From UMGS172 sp045546555 (GTDB lineage: Bacteria > Bacillota > Clostridia > Oscillospirales > Acutalibacteraceae): DNA of 15,930 nt. Below the pieces are notes generated by a model. It made no database searches, was not told where the DNA came from, and saw nothing but the letters and a program-made list of their open reading frames with translations. Positions 12,751-15,930 of the stretch are shown piece after piece. Location: assembly GCA_045546555.1 (NCBI GenBank), contig JAZQCY010000059.1, positions 1 through 15,930 on the forward strand, given 5' to 3'. The number at the start of each line of letters is the position of its first letter. The stretch's first letter is position 1. The position numbers were made by a program, and so were the translations under genes.

Positions 12751-12779
12751 AGTTTACCACACAAATCGGAATTTGTGAA
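12751..12779 (-). promoter_or_regulatory. Possible promoter of the DUF896 gene with a central inverted repeat
   Basis: On the minus strand TTCACA (12774-12779), 17 bases, TAAACT (12751-12756). An inverted repeat CACAAAT-CGGA-ATTTGTG (12760-12777) fills most of the space between the two boxes, the right place for a repressor. The implied leader is very short, about 10 nt, so the call is tentative. Confidence 0.35.
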
Positions 12780-12797
12780 GTAAAATTTCTCTTTTAC

Positions 12798-12825
12798 TTG
12801 ATTTTGCTGTGAATTTTGGTATAAT
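12798..12825 (+). promoter_or_regulatory. Promoter of the ABC exporter operon
   Basis: TTGATT (12798-12803), 16 bases, perfect TATAAT (12820-12825). The start would be near 12832 and the leader about 37 nt, carrying the G-rich ribosome binding site GGGGGAG (12859-12865). Confidence 0.75.
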
Positions 12826-12868
12826 TACCTTGTTATATAAATAAACATTAAGATTTTTGGGGGAGCTC

Positions 12869-14590
12869 ATGAAAAATCTTCTTAAATACATGAAGCAATA
12901 CCGCTTTCAGGCGGTCTTGGGTCCGTTTTTTAAGCTGACCGAAGCCTTGTTTGAGCTGTTTGTTCCGCTTGTTGTTGCCGATATTATTGACCAAGGCATC
13001 GGCAACGGCGACAAGTCGTTTATTGTTTCACGCGGAATACTGATGGCGGTGCTTGGCGTTGTCGGTTTTATCTGCGCTTTGATAGCTCAATATTTTGCCG
13101 CAAATGCCTCGGTCGGCTTTGCATCCAATTTAAGAGTTGCACTTTTCAAAAAAATCAATTCCTTGAACTACACCGACCTTGATTCCGTCGGCACCTCAAC
13201 CCTCATCACCCGAATGACGGGTGATGTCAACACGGTGCAGACCGGCGTTAACCTTGCGCTTCGTCTTTTGTTACGTTCACCGTTTATTGTGTTCGGTGCA
13301 ATGATAATGGCCTTCACGGTCGATACAAAATCTGCCTTGATCTTCCTTGCCTCTATCCCTGCTTTGGCGGTGATCGTTGTTGCGGTAATGGCCATAACCG
13401 TTCCGCTTTACAAAAAAATACAGCAAAAGTTGGACCGTGTAACGCTTAATACCCGTGAAGCACTGAAGGGTGTCAGGGTCATCCGTGCCTACCGTCAAGA
13501 GGAGGAAACGGTCGAGGACTTTGAACACAACAATAATGATCTCACAGCCTTACAAAAGTTTGTCGGCAGGATCTCGGCATTGATGAATCCGTTGACCTAC
13601 GTTGTGGTCAATGCGGCAGTTATACTTATCATTTGGGTGGGCGGCAAGCGTGTTTATGCAGGCGATCTTACCCAAGGTCAGATAGTTGCACTTTATAACT
13701 ATATGTCACAGATACTTATTGAGCTTGTAAAGCTGGCCAATATGATCATGACGGTCAATAAGGCCTTGGCGTCAGGTTCAAGGATCAACAACGTTTTGTC
13801 TATGGAAAGCCATATTGACACCCCGACCGACAAAGGTCTTTTGCCCGAAGGCGGTCACGCTGTTGAGTTTAAAAACGTAGGCTTCACCTACCTTAAAGCC
13901 GGTGAAGCATCCTTGTCCGATATCAGCTTTACCGCCGACAAGGGTGAGCGTATCGGTATAATCGGCGCAACCGGCTCGGGTAAATCCACCTTGGTCAACC
14001 TTATCCCCCACCTTTACGGTGCTACAAGCGGTCTTGTTGCAGTTTTCGGCCGTGACGTAAAGGAATATTCGGATGACGAGCTTCGCAGTAAGATTGGTAT
14101 AGTTCTGCAAAAATCGGTGCTGTTTAAGGGTACCGTGCGTGAAAATCTGCTGCTTGGCGGAAAGACAGCTACCGATGACGAGCTTTGGGCGGCTTTACGC
14201 TCGGCTCAGGCCGACGAGATCGTTGAGAAAAAGGGCGGTCTTGAAGCCGAAATCGAGCAAAACGGCCGCAATCTTTCGGGCGGTCAGAGACAAAGGCTTT
14301 GCATTGCACGTGCCTTGGTCGGCAACCCCGAGATACTGATTTTGGATGACAGCGCATCGGCACTCGACTTTAAGACCGAGGCCGATTTAAGAAAGGCTAT
14401 GGCCGAGCTTCCTCAAAAGCCGACCGTTATAACCGTTTCACAGCGTGTTTCCTCGGTTATGAATGCCGACAAGATAATCGTTCTTGATGACGGTCACGCA
14501 GTGGGCTACGGCCGTCACGAGGAGCTGCTCAAATCCTGCGAGGTTTATGCCGATATCTGCCGCAGTCAGCTTGAAAAGGAGGAGCTTTGA
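12869..14590 (+). CDS. ABC exporter half-transporter, degenerate-site subunit
   Basis: This 573-residue protein fuses an exporter-type membrane domain (six helices, about residues 15-300) to a nucleotide-binding domain. Motifs: Walker A GATGSGKST (366-374), Q-loop Q414, signature LSGGQ (469-473) and Walker B LILDD (490-494). The residue after Walker B is D494, not the catalytic Glu, and the switch histidine is replaced by Q525 (VSQRVSS). Both changes are typical of one partner in heterodimeric exporters such as BmrC/BmrD, LmrC/LmrD and TM287/288, where one ATP site is non-hydrolytic. The partner follows one base after the stop. The ATG at 12869 sits just after GGGGGAG; an in-frame TTG four codons upstream is unlikely. 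The substrate may be a drug, lipid or peptide; nothing in the neighbourhood specifies it. Confidence 0.92.
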   Translation: MKNLLKYMKQYRFQAVLGPFFKLTEALFELFVPLVVADIIDQGIGNGDKSFIVSRGILMAVLGVVGFICALIAQYFAANASVGFASNLRVALFKKINSLNYTDLDSVGTSTLITRMTGDVNTVQTGVNLALRLLLRSPFIVFGAMIMAFTVDTKSALIFLASIPALAVIVVAVMAITVPLYKKIQQKLDRVTLNTREALKGVRVIRAYRQEEETVEDFEHNNNDLTALQKFVGRISALMNPLTYVVVNAAVILIIWVGGKRVYAGDLTQGQIVALYNYMSQILIELVKLANMIMTVNKALASGSRINNVLSMESHIDTPTDKGLLPEGGHAVEFKNVGFTYLKAGEASLSDISFTADKGERIGIIGATGSGKSTLVNLIPHLYGATSGLVAVFGRDVKEYSDDELRSKIGIVLQKSVLFKGTVRENLLLGGKTATDDELWAALRSAQADEIVEKKGGLEAEIEQNGRNLSGGQRQRLCIARALVGNPEILILDDSASALDFKTEADLRKAMAELPQKPTVITVSQRVSSVMNADKIIVLDDGHAVGYGRHEELLKSCEVYADICRSQLEKEEL

Positions 14591-14591
14591 T

Positions 14592-15930
14592 ATGAAAACA
14601 CAAAAAGGCACCTTCAAAAAGCTGTTTGAGGTCTTAGGAGCACAAAAGCTTATCTTTGCAGTTTCCATAATCCTTGCCGCAGTAAATGTTGCGCTTACCC
14701 TTTACATCCCTGTGCTTATCGGTGATGCCATTGACTGCATTATCGGAAAGGGCAACGTTGATTTTGATGCTATAATCACAATAATCATCAAGGCAGGCAT
14801 TGCCATCGGTCTTGCCGCAATCAGCCAATGGCTGATGAGCATCTGCAACAATAAAATGACCTTTACTCTGGTTCACGACCTGCGCAGTAAGGCGTTTAAA
14901 AAGGTGCAAAGGCTTCCCCTGTCTTATATTGACACCCACCCTTACGGCGATGTTGTCAGCCGTGTTATTTCGGATGTTGACACGCTTTCCGACGGTCTTT
15001 TGATGGGCTTTACGCAGCTTTTCACGGGTGTTGCAACCGTGCTTGGCACCGTTGTGCTGATGTTCTCCATCAACTGGAAGATAGCACTTATTGTTGTGGT
15101 TTTAACCCCTGTATCCCTGCTTGTTGCAAAATTCATTTCGGACAGAACATACTCAATGTTCAAAAAGCAGTCCGAGACACGTGGCGAGCAGACCGCCTTT
15201 ATTGACGAAACGGTTGGCAACCAGAAGGTTATTGAGGCCTTTTGTCACGGCGACGAGGCCACCGAAAAATTCACCGAGATAAACGAGCGTTTGAGAAAGT
15301 ATTCGCTCCGTGCGATATTCTTCTCCTCAATGGTCAACCCCTCTACACGTATCATCAACGCTATAATTTATGCGCTTGTGTGCCTTGTGGGCGCCTTGAC
15401 TGTTATCTCTGACCCCATGTTCACCGTTGGTGCATTGTCGGTGCTCTTGAGCTATGCCAGCCAATACGCCAAGCCGTTTAACGAGATTTCGGGCGTTATA
15501 ACCGAGCTTGCCGCCGCCAAGGCTTCGGCCGACCGTGTGTTTGACTTTTTGGAGCAAGCGGAAGAAGCCTCCGATGAAAACAACATCGCAATGCCGACCG
15601 CCGAGGGCAACGTTAAAATGGACAACATTTCGTTTTCATACACCCCCGAAAAGCCGCTTATTGACGGTATCACATTAAACTTTGAAAGCGGTCAGCAGAT
15701 AGCCATTGTCGGCCCTACGGGATGCGGAAAAACTACACTAATCAACCTGCTTATGCGTTTTTATGACGTTACCGACGGCAAGATTTCGGTTGACGGATAT
15801 GACATAAAGGATGTCACCCGTCACAGCCTTCGTGAAAACTACGGTATGGTCTTGCAGGAGACCTGGCTGAAATCGGGCACCATTCGTGAAAACATTACGA
15901 TGGGCAACCCCGATGCCACCGACGAGGAGA
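14592..15930 (+). CDS. ABC exporter half-transporter, second subunit (truncated by window end)
   Basis: The first 446 residues of a second exporter half-transporter are visible and the gene continues past the window. The six-helix membrane domain covers about residues 15-310, with the coupling-helix region DTHPYGDVVSRVISDVDTLSD near 114-134. The nucleotide-binding domain begins near 340 (VKMDNISFSY), with Walker A GPTGCGKTT (374-382) and Q-loop Q422 (MVLQETWLKSGTIREN). Signature, Walker B and switch residues lie outside the window; in heterodimers this subunit normally supplies the catalytic Glu. The ATG lies one base after the stop of the first subunit, with GGAGGAG (14578-14584) inside that gene's end, so the two are co-translated and very likely form a heterodimer. 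Confidence 0.92.
   Translation, partial: MKTQKGTFKKLFEVLGAQKLIFAVSIILAAVNVALTLYIPVLIGDAIDCIIGKGNVDFDAIITIIIKAGIAIGLAAISQWLMSICNNKMTFTLVHDLRSKAFKKVQRLPLSYIDTHPYGDVVSRVISDVDTLSDGLLMGFTQLFTGVATVLGTVVLMFSINWKIALIVVVLTPVSLLVAKFISDRTYSMFKKQSETRGEQTAFIDETVGNQKVIEAFCHGDEATEKFTEINERLRKYSLRAIFFSSMVNPSTRIINAIIYALVCLVGALTVISDPMFTVGALSVLLSYASQYAKPFNEISGVITELAAAKASADRVFDFLEQAEEASDENNIAMPTAEGNVKMDNISFSYTPEKPLIDGITLNFESGQQIAIVGPTGCGKTTLINLLMRFYDVTDGKISVDGYDIKDVTRHSLRENYGMVLQETWLKSGTIRENITMGNPDATDEE

Noticed and set aside
14634..15673. Several minus-strand open frames opposite the second ABC exporter gene
   Set aside because: They overlap a clear exporter gene on the plus strand and have no motifs or binding sites of their own.

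Overview
The window looks like chromosomal DNA of an anaerobic Firmicute of class Clostridia, probably a gut Ruminococcaceae/Oscillospiraceae-type bacterium. The evidence is the order ylxM-ffh-rpsP-khpA-rimM-trmD, strong AGGAGG-type ribosome binding sites, frequent TTG starts, sigma-A promoters close to TTGACA-N17-TATAAT, many rho-independent terminators, a lone HPr, a DUF896/YnzC protein, and short GC-rich palindromic repeats of the kind scattered through such genomes. The assignment is inferred from these traits, not from a database match.

Left part (1-4790): a cytoplasmic GH99-like/WbsX protein with its own promoter meets, tail to tail, a stand-alone second copy of trmD. The two share a bidirectional terminator. 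Back to back with this trmD is a 12-helix MFS transporter. Next comes a two-gene operon of a Nudix hydrolase and a small AAA/ABC-type ATPase joined by an ATGA overlap, which ends at a bidirectional terminator shared with ptsH.

Middle part (4789-8890, all minus strand): ptsH (HPr) has its own promoter and a leader of about 110 nt. Upstream of it is the SRP/ribosome-maturation operon ylxM-ffh-rpsP-khpA-rimM-trmD, driven by a perfect consensus promoter. Its first two genes start with TTG. It makes the signal recognition particle GTPase, ribosomal protein S16, an RNA chaperone, a 30S maturation factor and the tRNA m1G37 methyltransferase. The usual next gene, rplS, is absent.

Right part (8890-15930): an intergenic patch of dispersed hairpin repeats; a lone lipoprotein of the oligopeptide-binding family; a 59-residue protein of unknown function whose ribosome binding site lies inside the preceding terminator hairpin; another repeat with inverted ends; then maf and a HAD phosphatase (divergent), a DUF896 protein (convergent with the HAD gene), and a pair of half-size ABC exporters. 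The exporters very likely form a heterodimer, and the second runs off the window end.

Most of the window is housekeeping DNA. I found no convincing new multi-gene system (no defence island, phage, CRISPR array or biosynthetic cluster). The points most worth a second look are the second, diverged trmD outside the ribosomal operon, the Nudix-ATPase pair, and the small protein gene embedded in a terminator.
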